Source of the DNA: Cucumis sativus
Lineage: Eukaryota > Streptophyta > Magnoliopsida > Cucurbitales > Cucurbitaceae
Direction of reading: 5' to 3'
NCBI RefSeq assembly: GCF_000004075.3
Contig: NC_026657.2
Location: 39,914,732 to 39,978,731, forward strand
Length of the DNA stretch: 64,000 bases
The notes beneath the pieces were generated by a model that worked only from the letters and a program-made list of their open reading frames with translations, was not told where the DNA came from and searched no databases. A program made the translations under genes and the position numbers. This document shows, in pieces, positions 24,042-35,294 of this stretch (the stretch's first letter is position 1; the number at the start of each line of letters is the position of its first letter).

Positions 24042-26051
24042 TTACCTTCTTTTCTCTTCTGTCTTTTTGAGGAAAGCACCACCTGATAGGGAATTGCATG
24101 GCAATTAGCACCTTGAAAGCGCAAAAATTGAGTAGTCAAGAAAATGGCAGCATAACTTGCATAAATGACACAAAACTACACTGGTTTTATTCAAGTAGTT
24201 CTTCAGAGAAAAGTTGGCAGTAATGAACAATTGAAACTGAACATCCATCACAAGACCTCTTACACACAACATGAAGGAAATATCTCATACTTCAAGATGA
24301 AGTCTTCACATACTGCAAGTGCAACTACTTCAAAACATGAAATTATTGTTAACTGAAAAAGAAAAAAAAGATCCCATATTCACAGTAGAGCATAATTTAG
24401 GAATCAGTAGGTTCAACTTCTCAAATCATGCTTTCAGGTAATCTTCCAATGTCAGGTAATACCCTTTTTGTAAGATATGCACAACCTTGCAACACACATC
24501 CATAGACAAATACATGATATGAATTCAAAGGACAGACTATGCTTATCGTGTCTGGATTTGTACAAGTTTACATTGTTACATTAGTATGAGAATGTGGAAT
24601 GTAGAAGTCAGAAAATTGACTAGCTGACCTTGTCGTGACATAAGGTTGATACGGGAGCGAGGACCTTCAAACATCCAGTTATCATCATCTAGGGATTTGA
24701 CCTCCTTATTCAGTGCAGCCATTATATTAGATTTAAGAGCTGCAACCAACAGAAAACAAAGAACCTTAAGAGAAAGTGTTTTATTCTTTAACCAATATGC
24801 GTAGGATGCAAAAAGACATAACAATATTCCATTCAAATTCTAATCCCCTATCCCTCTTAATCAACAAACGCTCAAACATAACACAAGTGGGAAACATTCA
24901 AACATTTCAACAGAGTATCTACATTAATCTCTCCACAAAGGAAACAAGTATTCTCTTATTCAAAGAGTAAGAGTCCAATAAACAATGAAAAACCAATATA
25001 TAAGAAGCACAAACACTTTAGTTTGGCCAAAATGTCCATACCGATTACTTGGAAACTTTGAGACTTGTTGAGCATGTTTTGGATACTTGTGGATGCAACG
25101 GATCCGGTAGACACCAATTGTACAGAGTCAGAGTAGGTCCAATATTTATTAAACATGCATCAATTACTTGTCAAGTATACTCAATAGACACATATATGAC
25201 AAAAATAATAAATTTTGAGAGTGAAATAAATCGAACTAATCCTCTAAGCATGTAAATGCAAAAACCCATAAACTATGAATTTCCTTCTAAAAAGATTATA
25301 TATATATATATATTGAAATTTTACAATATAATAAACATTTTCTCGTAGTGTATGAGTGCTAGATTATAAAAAGAAAATAATGTGTTGTCGTATATGTAAA
25401 ATGGACCATCTACTCCTTAACTCTTTTAGTAAATTCACCCTCCTTCACACTAAATGAAAAAGATTCATCAAAGAATAATCCCATTTCGAGTACATAAAAT
25501 CCTTCTTCTTTTTGGCCAGGGGAGAGACTATCTAATTACTCACCACAAAACGACGTGTTAGATTAGATATTGGCTTATCAATGATTATTTAAATTACCAT
25601 CTCAAGAATTCTCTCTATAAAATGCAACAAAAAAAAAAAAAAAAAGTTCCACTCCCTGCTCTGTTGTTAGTAGTAACCGCATCATTCATTGCAGAGATAG
25701 CCAAAATGCTAAGAAGGAAATTTACCACTCTTAAATCCTTTTCTTAGCTTGTAGTAAACTCAAAAAGATACACATTCAAGTTTTTTAGCCCTGATTTACT
25801 TCTAATTCCACCCACTCCATAAAATTTGAAAATTAATATGAAAATTTATGCGGTAGCAATGAAATCAAAGCCTCGAAGGAGATAGTGAAAAAAGGAAACT
25901 AACCGGTCATGGCCTCGTCCTTGCGCTCTGGCACGGAAATTAAATTGGAGGGAAAGCGAAAATCGTCAAGCGACAATGCGGCGTTAGTGCTACACCTTCC
26001 GGCAACCGCCGTGGTGGAAACGGAAGAATTGGCGGGGGACGGGGTATTCAT
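24042..26051 (-). CDS. Small conserved plant protein of unknown function, 99 aa, three exons
   Basis: Exons 26051-25904 (49 codons), 24739-24629 and 24082-24042 join in phase. The start is ATG 26051 (MNTPSPANSS). The core reads LDDFRFPSNLISVPERKDEA, then LKSNIMAALNKEVKSLDDDN followed by WMFEGPRSRINLMSRQ. It ends with a short exon GGAFLKKTEEKRR. I recognise a small plant family with the FRFPS...RKDEA...LMAALNKEVKSLD...WMFEGPRSRI signature; function unknown to me. The protein is soluble, and the AALNKEVKSL part should be helical. The last exon (12 codons plus stop) was chosen for its good acceptor (AATTCCCTATCAG/GT). A weaker alternative at 24485-24421 would give a different tail. Intron 1 is about 1.2 kb. 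Confidence 0.7.
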
Positions 26052-27277
26052 TGAATTCAGCAATGGAGAAGATTAGGGCTTTGAATTTTCTGCTCTCAAT
26101 TGGAAAAATTTTCAAATACTTTGTGACAATTTCCCAAATTTTGTGAGGTCAAAGTGGTAATTGTCGTACTCTTAACATTAATAAATAAATATCCCAACAT
26201 TATTTAAATTTGTTGAAATGTTAATGGTTTATAATTTATAATTGGTATTTATTTTTGCTATCTTTCTTAAGTTTATACATACAATGGAAATATTGATTTA
26301 TCATTCTCATCGGTCTATGAAAATAAGTAAATATAGTAGTTACCGTGAATTAATTTTTGTAGAGTTTATATAATATGAGAATTATGGGATGTACAATCAT
26401 AATTCCCTTCTTCAATGATAAAAAATTGTATTCGATTCACTTTATGTTCCTTTAAATATTTTCTAGTCGATCCAATACAAATTATTGCACTATATTTTAA
26501 GGACAAAATGCTAAAACCACTCTTAAAGTGTGGAGTAAACTTTCAAAATTTGAAATTAAACCTTCAATATTATCCAATTTTTAAAATTTAAAATTAAACC
26601 TTCAATAGTATGAGATACATTTGTAGCTCCAATTTTTATAAGTATTGTAAACTTAAGTAGTTGTAGCTACCACAAATGATTATTGTAATTTGAACTTTTT
26701 CTTGAAGAAAAGGGGTAGAGTCTAAGTAAATCCACGGATTTCAACAAATCATTTGCACAATTAACTCTAGAATAATAGTTTTGTTATGACCATAGTTAAT
26801 TTATTTAAAAATAAAATAAACTTTGTTAGTTTAATATTATTAATAGATTTTTTAGTTTACTAACACCTCAAACATAGGTTATTAAAAAATAAACTTTGTT
26901 AGTTTAAGATAAGCACACAAATTTTGAAAGATGAACTAATCATTTTATGGACATAATTCATAAAAGATAAATAATAATATGGACGATAGCATGGGTACAT
27001 TATTAGAAAAGGCCTATGATTCTATTACATTTACATGAGCATGCTATCTAAAACTTTCTTTGTGTGTGTGTGTGAAATCTCACTAGATAATACAGATAGA
27101 ACATTATCCTAAGATCAATTAAAATATAACTCACATTGTTTCTCAATAGAAAAATGAAGTGAAAGCAAGGAAAAGAGAAAGTGGAAGAAGAAAACAAAAG
27201 ATTGTAAACGGTTCTTTCCTTTTATTTTGTTAAATACTAACATGTACAAGCATATGGAAGAGTGTGTAGAAGTAAAA
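26052..27277. other. Spacer between the 99-aa gene and the RBR ligase gene
   Basis: Contains the promoter side of the 99-aa gene and the 3' end of the RBR gene. Two imperfect direct duplications are visible: a segment with AAATTAAACCTTCAATA at about 26535-26625 (period near 48), and ATAAACTTTGTTAGTTTAA twice, about 74 bp apart, at about 26815-26907. A (GT)n run lies at about 27061-27074. Confidence 0.55.
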
Positions 27278-30200
27278 TCAACCCACCGTGTGTTGTTTGC
27301 ATCCTTTGGGTCCATAATGTTGGGAGCTGCGTTTCACAACTTTTCTACATAAATAGCAGTAGTGGATTTGACATGACCAACAACGTATGTGATTGTTATT
27401 CCCAACCTGTTCATTCATCAGGCAACAAGAAGCAGAAGAATTGTAGTTAACCTTAACACACAAAACTACCTAAACATACACCAATCCATTAGTAAATGTG
27501 TCCTACTCTTGCTCACCTTGGCATTAAGTTGACCACAATTAGGACATGGATGACCATTTTCAGGAAAAAGTTCAGCTTGAATCTGGCCCAAAACCTGCCG
27601 TGCATTCATGCGCTCTTCCCACTGTTGAATGGCTTCTTGCGGGAACAATTCACATGACCCCTCCCTTCATTTAAGATTAGCGAGTCAGATTCATTTATCT
27701 TTGAAAGAAATCAACACTAAACTAATACTCGCTCATATGAACAAACCTGAAATGGTCATATCCATCAATTGCCTTGCTACAGCGGTAACAGAAATACTGT
27801 CCACAGTTATTGCAAACCATCTTATTGCATCCCTCGGTCCGTGATATTGCCATTTTACACGATGGGCATTGCTTGGCATCACGAAGTATTTCCTTGACAC
27901 TAATAAGCTCATTTATCATCTCGCGCTCCTTTCTTCTTTGTTCACTGCCTAACTGAGATGAATTTTGACGCTCCTGAATTATTGAGTAAGATTTAAGAAC
28001 AAGACGAGGCTAAGGACTGTAAAAGGTTTATCACTTTTAAGGATAATTGCTAATGAATATCTCCCACAAAACAGAAAAATTGCACATGGATTGAGTGGAC
28101 TTGGTACTTAGCTAACCTCGAGAAGACGAAGCTTCATTTCTGGAGTCATACATTCAATTCCGACATGACGTCGCTCGCTACAGAGTGTACAAAAACTGAA
28201 GTAACACTTGGAACATTGAGCATCATGATCGACGTCCTCTAGGCAGGGTGTTTCACACCTTGGGCAATAGACAACATCTGACATCGATTCCAGTGTTTTT
28301 GTGAGCATCATGGATTCCCATCTTTCAAACTCCTCATCGCCAAGCAATTGCTTCAAAAGACCAGGAGGAACCATAACATCACATTTGGCGTCTGGACAAT
28401 TGAGTTTGCTTACTGTGCCTTCCTTGACATGCATGCTCGAGTATGTCTCCATGCACTTCCAGCAAAAGTAATGTTTACATGGCAATCTAACAAACTTTGC
28501 ACCTGATTATGTCCAACCAACAAATGAAGAAGCTGGAGTTAAAAGTTCACATCCGATCGTAAGAGTTCTACATAGAGTATGAAAGAGTACAATTGATGGC
28601 ATTACCATTTATTTCTCTAATATCAAAACACCACTTATGGAAATTCACCCGAAACAAATATAACCTTTTTTGTTAATGCAGACAAAAAGTGATTATGTAA
28701 GAAAATTGACCCCCATCTGCATGATTTGAATCAGATTCCATTAATAAATAGGCCAAGGCATTTTCAATTCCTAATGAGGCAGATATTGCAGTTTTGACTA
28801 ACAAAAGAACCTCTTCTTAGAGTGGGATAGTCAGTCAAATTGTGTAACAGATAACTTCTCCTCTTTACAATTGCAACTCTCTCCAGAAACCAGCCTCAGA
28901 GGGGGAAAGGCAAACCCAAAGCTAGTACCTAACACCATTTCCCAAAATATTTCCTGTTATTCTATTATGCAATCTGACATTAGAAGCTTGAACGGAATTA
29001 GTATGTTACAAGTGATTGTTATTAAAACTATTCTTGTTGATGCATACATATAGAAGTAGGAGTTGAGAACAATAGCATCTTATTCTTATATTTATCCAGT
29101 GATGGATCTTACCTGCATACTGACTTAGACAGATGCAGCACTCTTGCAAATTCATGCAGAAGTCCTCATCACGTCTCTGATTGTCATAATTTATAATAGC
29201 AGGAACATCAACTTCTGGAGAAACAATTCCTGAAACTGCCCGAGTATCTCCTGAATGTCCCTTATCGTAAGGACCAAGCATAATCTCTTTATCTGACTGA
29301 AGATAAGCCAGAGATGACATTTGTAGCCATTCTACCCATTGATATACAACTTCCTGCCCCACTTGTTCACTCCATATCCCATCCAACACAGAGCAAAGCC
29401 TAGAAATCCTAGCAGAGTCCAACCACCGAATAGAGATTGTATAATATGGAGGTAGATGACTAGGATACACTTTTGGTAATAAACAGGTCAAAACAATGGG
29501 GTTAAGGTACTTCACATCGAAAGAACAGGAGAATTCATCTGAATTAGGACTTTTGATCTCAAGGGAACTAGATGAATTAAGCTTTGCAGTTATAGTAATA
29601 TCACCAGGATTCTCAATGTGTATGAAAATCTGCAGAATAATAGCATAGTTTGAGATCCAAATTCCAAATAATTGGGTATGTAACAAAAGTTATAAATTTA
29701 TTGGATAGTTGTGAACCTGGAAACGGCGCTGCCCTTTATATTCATCGAGGATATAGACATTTTCTCCATATATGGACTCCAAAGCCAGCAACTATAGAAG
29801 ATTCGCCAATAAAACAGTAAATGAGAAGCCATTACTTCCATAACACGATGAGAAACAGTACAAGATTGGACATGCAAAACAAGTATTTAGGACAAAAATG
29901 AATTGGTAGCAAATTGCAACTCATAACGTATATCAACAAACTTCAGCTAAAAGTGAAAACAATAAATTCCGCTTTCATTTCAGTGACAAATCATGATAAT
30001 TAGATACCTCATCTTCCTGCAACTGATTATTAATACTGAGCTGCTCCTCCGACAACTCCGGCTCCTCGGAACTCCGCTGCAGCATTTCTAACCTACTATA
30101 AACATCATCCTCGGCCTCAGTTAAGGAAGAATTTCCAGGTGTAACCTCACAGTTAGGTTTCGCAACATCGAAGTCCACAGGCTTTTCGTCGAAAGTGAAA

Positions 30201-30442
30201 GTCTCTATTCCATCGGCCAAAGCAGTGACCTCCGGTTTGTGGACAGGGTGAGGACGGGGACGGCGGGGAATGCGATGGTCGTAATTGAAATTACGAGCCG
30301 TAGGAGAAGGATTAGAGAGGTGGGAAGGTTGTGAGGCGGAAGTAGAAGCGTGATTGTGTGATTGATTGGTGTGTTTGGCGACCCAAACCTCTTGGTTTCG
30401 ATTGTGATCAGTCCACCGGCCTCCTCTTCCGGACTTTCTCAT
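27278..30442 (-). CDS. RBR-type E3 ubiquitin ligase, RNF14-like (RWD-RING1-IBR-RING2), 638 aa
   Basis: RBR ligases take ubiquitin from an E2 onto a RING2 cysteine and pass it to substrates. Seven exons join in phase: 30442-30008, 29791-29717, 29629-29113, 28502-28117, 27973-27747, 27664-27517 and 27406-27278. Residues 1-145 are disordered and basic. An RWD domain follows (about 146-275, starting [18 protein letters not shown]). RING1 starts at [11 protein letters not shown] (Cys 334) with [12 protein letters not shown]. The IBR has CPRCETPC...[16 protein letters not shown]2 starts at [19 protein letters not shown]; the Cys in EGCNKM (about 520) is the expected catalytic residue. A further Cys/His-rich module lies at the C-terminus (HPCPNCGQ...[12 protein letters not shown]). 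All zinc ligands I can see are intact. RNF14/ARA54-type architecture is clear; the substrate is unknown. Confidence 0.92.
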
Positions 30443-30649
30443 GACGAATTCTCCGCGCAGAGGGATGGAGGATTGAAATTTGAAGTGTCAAAGCTTTGAT
30501 TGATTGTTGTTTAGCTTTACGCGGACGGCGGCAAATCAGAACTACATGGTCAGAGCAATTAAGATTTAAGAAACCCAAATTTCAACGAGAAAACCAAATG
30601 TGTAACAATTATAGCGTTAATCCTCCCCAATTGTATTTTCCAAATATTT

Positions 30650-30745
30650 TTAGGCTGGGCTTGAAAGAAACACGATCCATACCAATTTTGGGCCTTACAT
30701 GGGCCTTACACAACCTAACCCAATTAATCTCATTCAAGGCCCAAG
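30650..30745. promoter_or_regulatory. Site-II (TGGGCY) cluster upstream of the RBR ligase
   Basis: GCTGGGCTT, TTGGGCCTTA (core 30689-30694), ATGGGCCTTA (core 30700-30705) and AAGGCCCAAG lie within 100 bp, about 210-300 bp upstream of the ATG at 30442. No TATA box is obvious. Typical of broadly expressed plant genes. Confidence 0.5.
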
Positions 30746-31154
30746 GAGATATCTAAATTCCTTTAAGAAATACCAAAAACTACTATAAAGAAGTGATTAA
30801 AATCAAAATAATGTTAGTTAATAATTAACTTCATTTTGCAACCATACTTGTTTATTTTAACATATATGTTTTGATTAGTTATGGTATCTTAAAACCATTT
30901 AATTAATCTAGCCACCTTTAATAAAAACTATCAATTTATTAATAATCAATTAAAGTATATTTTCAGTTATATATTATGTAATTAATTATTGCGTACTATA
31001 ATAAATCTATAAATTTACTGAGCTAATATACATTCATGTGTTAACAATATCAAAAAGTTTTTTTTATTTAAATATCCCTTAATTATTCTATTTTAGAAAA
31101 TATATATTTATTTACAAACACAAACTAAGTTATTTATTATATATATTGAAAAGA

Positions 31155-31212
31155 GGATTCAAATTTTTGACCTTTCAATTAAACTATATACTTTTTTTTC
31201 CATTGAATTATA
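31155..31212 (-). mobile_element. tRNA-derived SINE remnant
   Basis: The plus strand reads GGATTCAAATTTTTGACC, then CCATTGAATTATA about 30 bases later. On the minus strand these are A-box-like and B-box-like blocks in the right order and spacing, strongly decayed. It resembles the pieces at 11719 and 53739. Confidence 0.35.
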
Positions 31213-33152
31213 CACATAATACAATTTAAAACTCAACCTTTAATGTATAATTTGAACCACATCATATAATTTCCCATAATTCATTACTTTTGGGAAAAAA
31301 AATATTATGATCAATTATTAAAAAGAGAATAAGAAAATGTAAATTATTTAAAGAGAGGTATAATGGTGAGACAATATTGCAAGTTGTCAGTACTATACAT
31401 GTTGGAAATATTTTGCATAAAGTTTCATAATATGTTTATATATATATCCATCAAATACAAATAATCAACTTTTAGAAAAGCCAAATAAATGAAACATTAA
31501 ATTCACTCACCTTAAGCTGCAAAAGTTGATGAAACTAAAATAAATAAAACTAACATTTATAATTTTAAACTAGGTTAATGTCATATGCTTTTTACAACTA
31601 ATTTTTATGTAAAATATAAATATATTTACACCTTATTTATTATATAAATTAGTTAAAATTATAATTTCGTATGTAAATATATAGTTTGAGTCTCATTTTG
31701 CCGTTCATGTATTGTTATAGATTCATTCTTCGAATCTCATGCATACAATGTAAAATACTTATGGTGGTGCTTTCTACATCACATGCACCTAGTAGAGAAA
31801 CGTTAAAGAAAATGCTTTTAATTTTTAACGATATAAAAAAGGAAAGGAAAAAGATTAACAGAATATATATCGTAAAAAAATAATATAATATAAAATGTCA
31901 ATAAGGTTGTAATTTTTTAATATTAAAAATAACTTCAATTTTCAAGATGTTTGACCAATACAAAAGTCATAGTGAGAAAAAAGTCAAAACAATAAATTTT
32001 AAATTAAAAAACGTAAATGTTAAATTTTTTAATAAAAAAAATCAAAGAACTCAATTTTTAAAACTGAAATTTGAAGAAAAAATATTATCATATTCATTTT
32101 TGAAATAAATTGATATATTTTGATATATTTTAGAAATGAAAAGAAAATGAAAGTAAATAGATTAATATTAAACGGTGGAAAAAGGTGTTATATTGAAAAG
32201 GAAATTAAAGGTGGGGTGCAATAAATAAGCAAAATTTATAGGTGACAATCTATATGGTCTATTAAAAGCCAATCCAACTACCCTTTAAATTAATTATTCC
32301 CTCAACTCTCAACCGTTTCCTTTTTCATATTTATTTTTGTAGTCTTCAGCTACCTCTACACATTTTTTTCCTTTTCAATTTTAGACTCAAAACATTTTTA
32401 ACCTTTTCCAACCTCATATGCTCCCATTTCTAATACATCAAAAACTTTACGTATTACTTTTATTTATTGATTTTCACTTTAACATTTATATAACTAGATT
32501 TACATCATACCATGTATACATGAGGAAGACGTTAGTTATTTTTAAATACTTCTTTTTTATTATATCTTGTAAGATTTTCTTTCAGTGATTGTTTTATAAA
32601 TTATAACTTTAGAGTATTTAAATTTCAATGTTAAGCGTAGTATTGAGAGAATTTCAACATATAAGTTTAAATCAGTGGTGAGAATAGAAATTAGAAAAAA
32701 TGGACTTTAATGTACGTGATTATGACATGGATATTTTGAAAAAAAAAAATCATAAACTTTGAAAGCATAGTTTCATCCTATATTAAAAAAAGAAAAGAAA
32801 AATAAAGGATTAACACGATTTGATGGAAATTAACATGAAACTATCATAACCACAAGTCTTTTCATGTGTTTAATAAGTACATTTGAATATAAAAACATAA
32901 TAATAAACACTACTAGGAATTGAATTATGAATTTCATTGAGGAGGCTCCTAATAAATTCAATTCATTTATACCATTTAAAAAGAAAAAACAAAGAAAAAC
33001 AATTTATTTGAAAAGACTTCAAGAAATGGATAATTGTGATGGAGAGTAATTTCGAACGAAATCCATGGTTGATAAACTTTTATTAGTGATAGACTCTATT
33101 GTTGCTAAACTCATATTAGCGATATGGTTTGTCATTGATAAACAACGAGATC

Positions 33153-33411
33153 TAGGGGTGAGCATAATAGACTGAAAAACTAAGGCGACAGACTAAACCG
33201 AAGTCGTCGGTCAGAAAATGAGAGGGTTCAATCGATGTTGGTTTCAGAAAGTTTCAAATCGAGAATTTCCGAAAAGTATTTATAAGTGTTAAACCAATCG
33301 ACTGACCGATCTTTACTCATCGATATGAAGGTCAATTTGAACATTTACTAAACGTAAGTATGTCGGTTTTGTAAAAAAATTGACTCTTACCAACCGATGA
33401 TCACCCATCTA
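33153..33411. mobile_element. Possible hAT-type miniature inverted-repeat element
   Basis: The left end TAGGGGTGAGCAT matches a common hAT terminus (TAGGGGTG). The right end TGATCACCCATCTA is its imperfect inverse. Between them are GTCGGT/ACCGA-rich words often found in such plant elements. The flanks do not show a clean 8-bp target duplication, so the call is tentative. Confidence 0.35.
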
Positions 33412-35096
33412 TATCTAAACTTGATTGCTATATATTTGCAACAAATGTCATATCCATAAGTGTTGTTGACACATGTTTTATAATTCATTAAAAATAATTT
33501 GAACAAAAAATATTAAAAAATAGGAATAAGATCTAGGTCAAGAGTTAGGGAAGAGAATTTTAACACTGAACTAACTATTGATATTGATATTATTTTAGTT
33601 CTTATACATATACATATTACATAAAGAGCATAAAATAATTAAATCTACGTGTGTTTGAAACCGTCTCAATCAAATAATAAAAATACAAATTGCATACAAA
33701 CTTGACCCATTGACTCAAGTAGAAGACAAGAAAGTCAAGTGAGATAAAGGCATTAAAAACTCTATCTCTAAAAACAGAAAGGTGTATAGTCACAATATGA
33801 TACACACTTATAGCTATGAACAAAAAGTGGGTTCTATATTCTAATAATAACTCAAAATTAAACAAGGCCTTTTTCTTTTCTTTTTTTCTTATTTAAATAA
33901 TGTATGTGTGTGTGTGTGTGTATATATCAAATTATTATTGCCCATCTCCATGCTTCTTTAATTAATTTTTCACTTTCTGTTTCATAATTTTCCCTTTTTG
34001 TTTTTATCAATTATGATTTTGGATGTTATCTATATTATCATATCACTATATATTCGAACCATATATACACAATTATTTAATGGGTATAGTTTGAAAAATA
34101 TATTGGTTATTACATATATACTTTCATAAAGTTAATTATTCTTAAAATAATAATCTTTTTAAAATAAAATAATTCTATACAAATATTAATATTTTGCTAG
34201 TAAGCACTTTTTCTTTTTTTTTACTTTGGTTGTTACTTTTTGGAAATTATAACCTATGGTAAATTTCTTTCGGTTATAAATTTATTGATTTGTGGAGATA
34301 TATTTTTATTAATATTTTAAAAAATCGAATAAAATTTGAAAATTATATTTCATTTTTTTTGTTTTTGTTTATTATTTTGATTAAGAATTTTGGATGAAAA
34401 GAAATTGAAAGAAAATATGTTTAACTTAAAGAATTAAAATCTCATTTGATGAAAATTATATTTTGAAAATGAAGACAAAGTTTGAGAATTCGAAATTAAG
34501 GTAATTCAAAGAAGTGAAAACTGAAAAACAAACAAATAAAGATTTAAAAAATAAAATATTAATAAAACAACAAGGCCTAAAAGTTATTAAACAGTGTCTT
34601 AATTAACTTTGAATTTGTTAACTATAGCATTCAATGGTTTTAAATTGTGGTAATCACGTATGTAATTAGTAATTAATTAGATGTTAATCAATTACAATTG
34701 CAATAACCAATGTGTTTTTACTAAACTTTTTATTTTTTTTGAGTTAATTAAACTTCTAAATTTTGGTAAGTCTAATATTAGTTAAATAATTCATACATTA
34801 TTAATTAATTTGTGTGAACTTTTTGAAACGTATGGACAAGTCTCATTCATATAAAATAATATTATGATTAATTAGGCAGTGGGTTATGGAAGTTTAATTA
34901 ATTTTGAATATTATTAGGGTGTTTACAATAGAAAGGATATTGATTTGACTTCAAATCTTTAAAAAGCCATACACACAGTTGGGTCTTCTCATCTCACAAC
35001 AGCAACTTAACATTTATAACAACTACAACAACAACCTGCCCATCACAAGATATTGATGTCTTCTTCTTCTTCTTCTTCCTCAAACACACAATATAT

Positions 35097-35106
35097 TATA
35101 TAAAAG
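35097..35106 (+). promoter_or_regulatory. TATA box of the ABCB transporter gene
   Basis: TATATAAAAG lies 190 bp upstream of the ATG at 35295. A start near 35130 would give a CT-rich leader of about 165 bases without upstream ATGs. Confidence 0.5.
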
Positions 35107-35294
35107 AAGAGAGCATTTAACACACTCATCTAACTCCCCTCTCCCTATCCACCTCCCAACCAGCTCTTATAATACAGAATTAACTTTTATTTAATACTAA
35201 TAAGTAAAAAGGAAAAACTCTTCCTCTTCTTTTATCAATTCAGTACTCTCTCCATTTTTCTCTAATTTATCAGTTTTCAAAAGGGGGGGAAGAA

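Larger units (their letters stand above)
30760..34970. other. Intergenic, no gene seen
   Basis: AT-rich DNA with a SINE remnant (about 31155-31212), a possible hAT-type miniature element (33153-33411) and a (TG)n run near 33903-33922. Short ORFs (for example 31686-31883 and 33617-33865) show no family resemblance. Confidence 0.6.

Noticed and set aside
24956..25156. 66-codon minus-strand ORF between exons 1 and 2 of the 99-aa protein gene
   Set aside because: Skipping it joins exons 1 and 2 in phase to a conserved core (DEAMT/ALKSNIMAALNKEV). Including it would break that core, so it is intronic.
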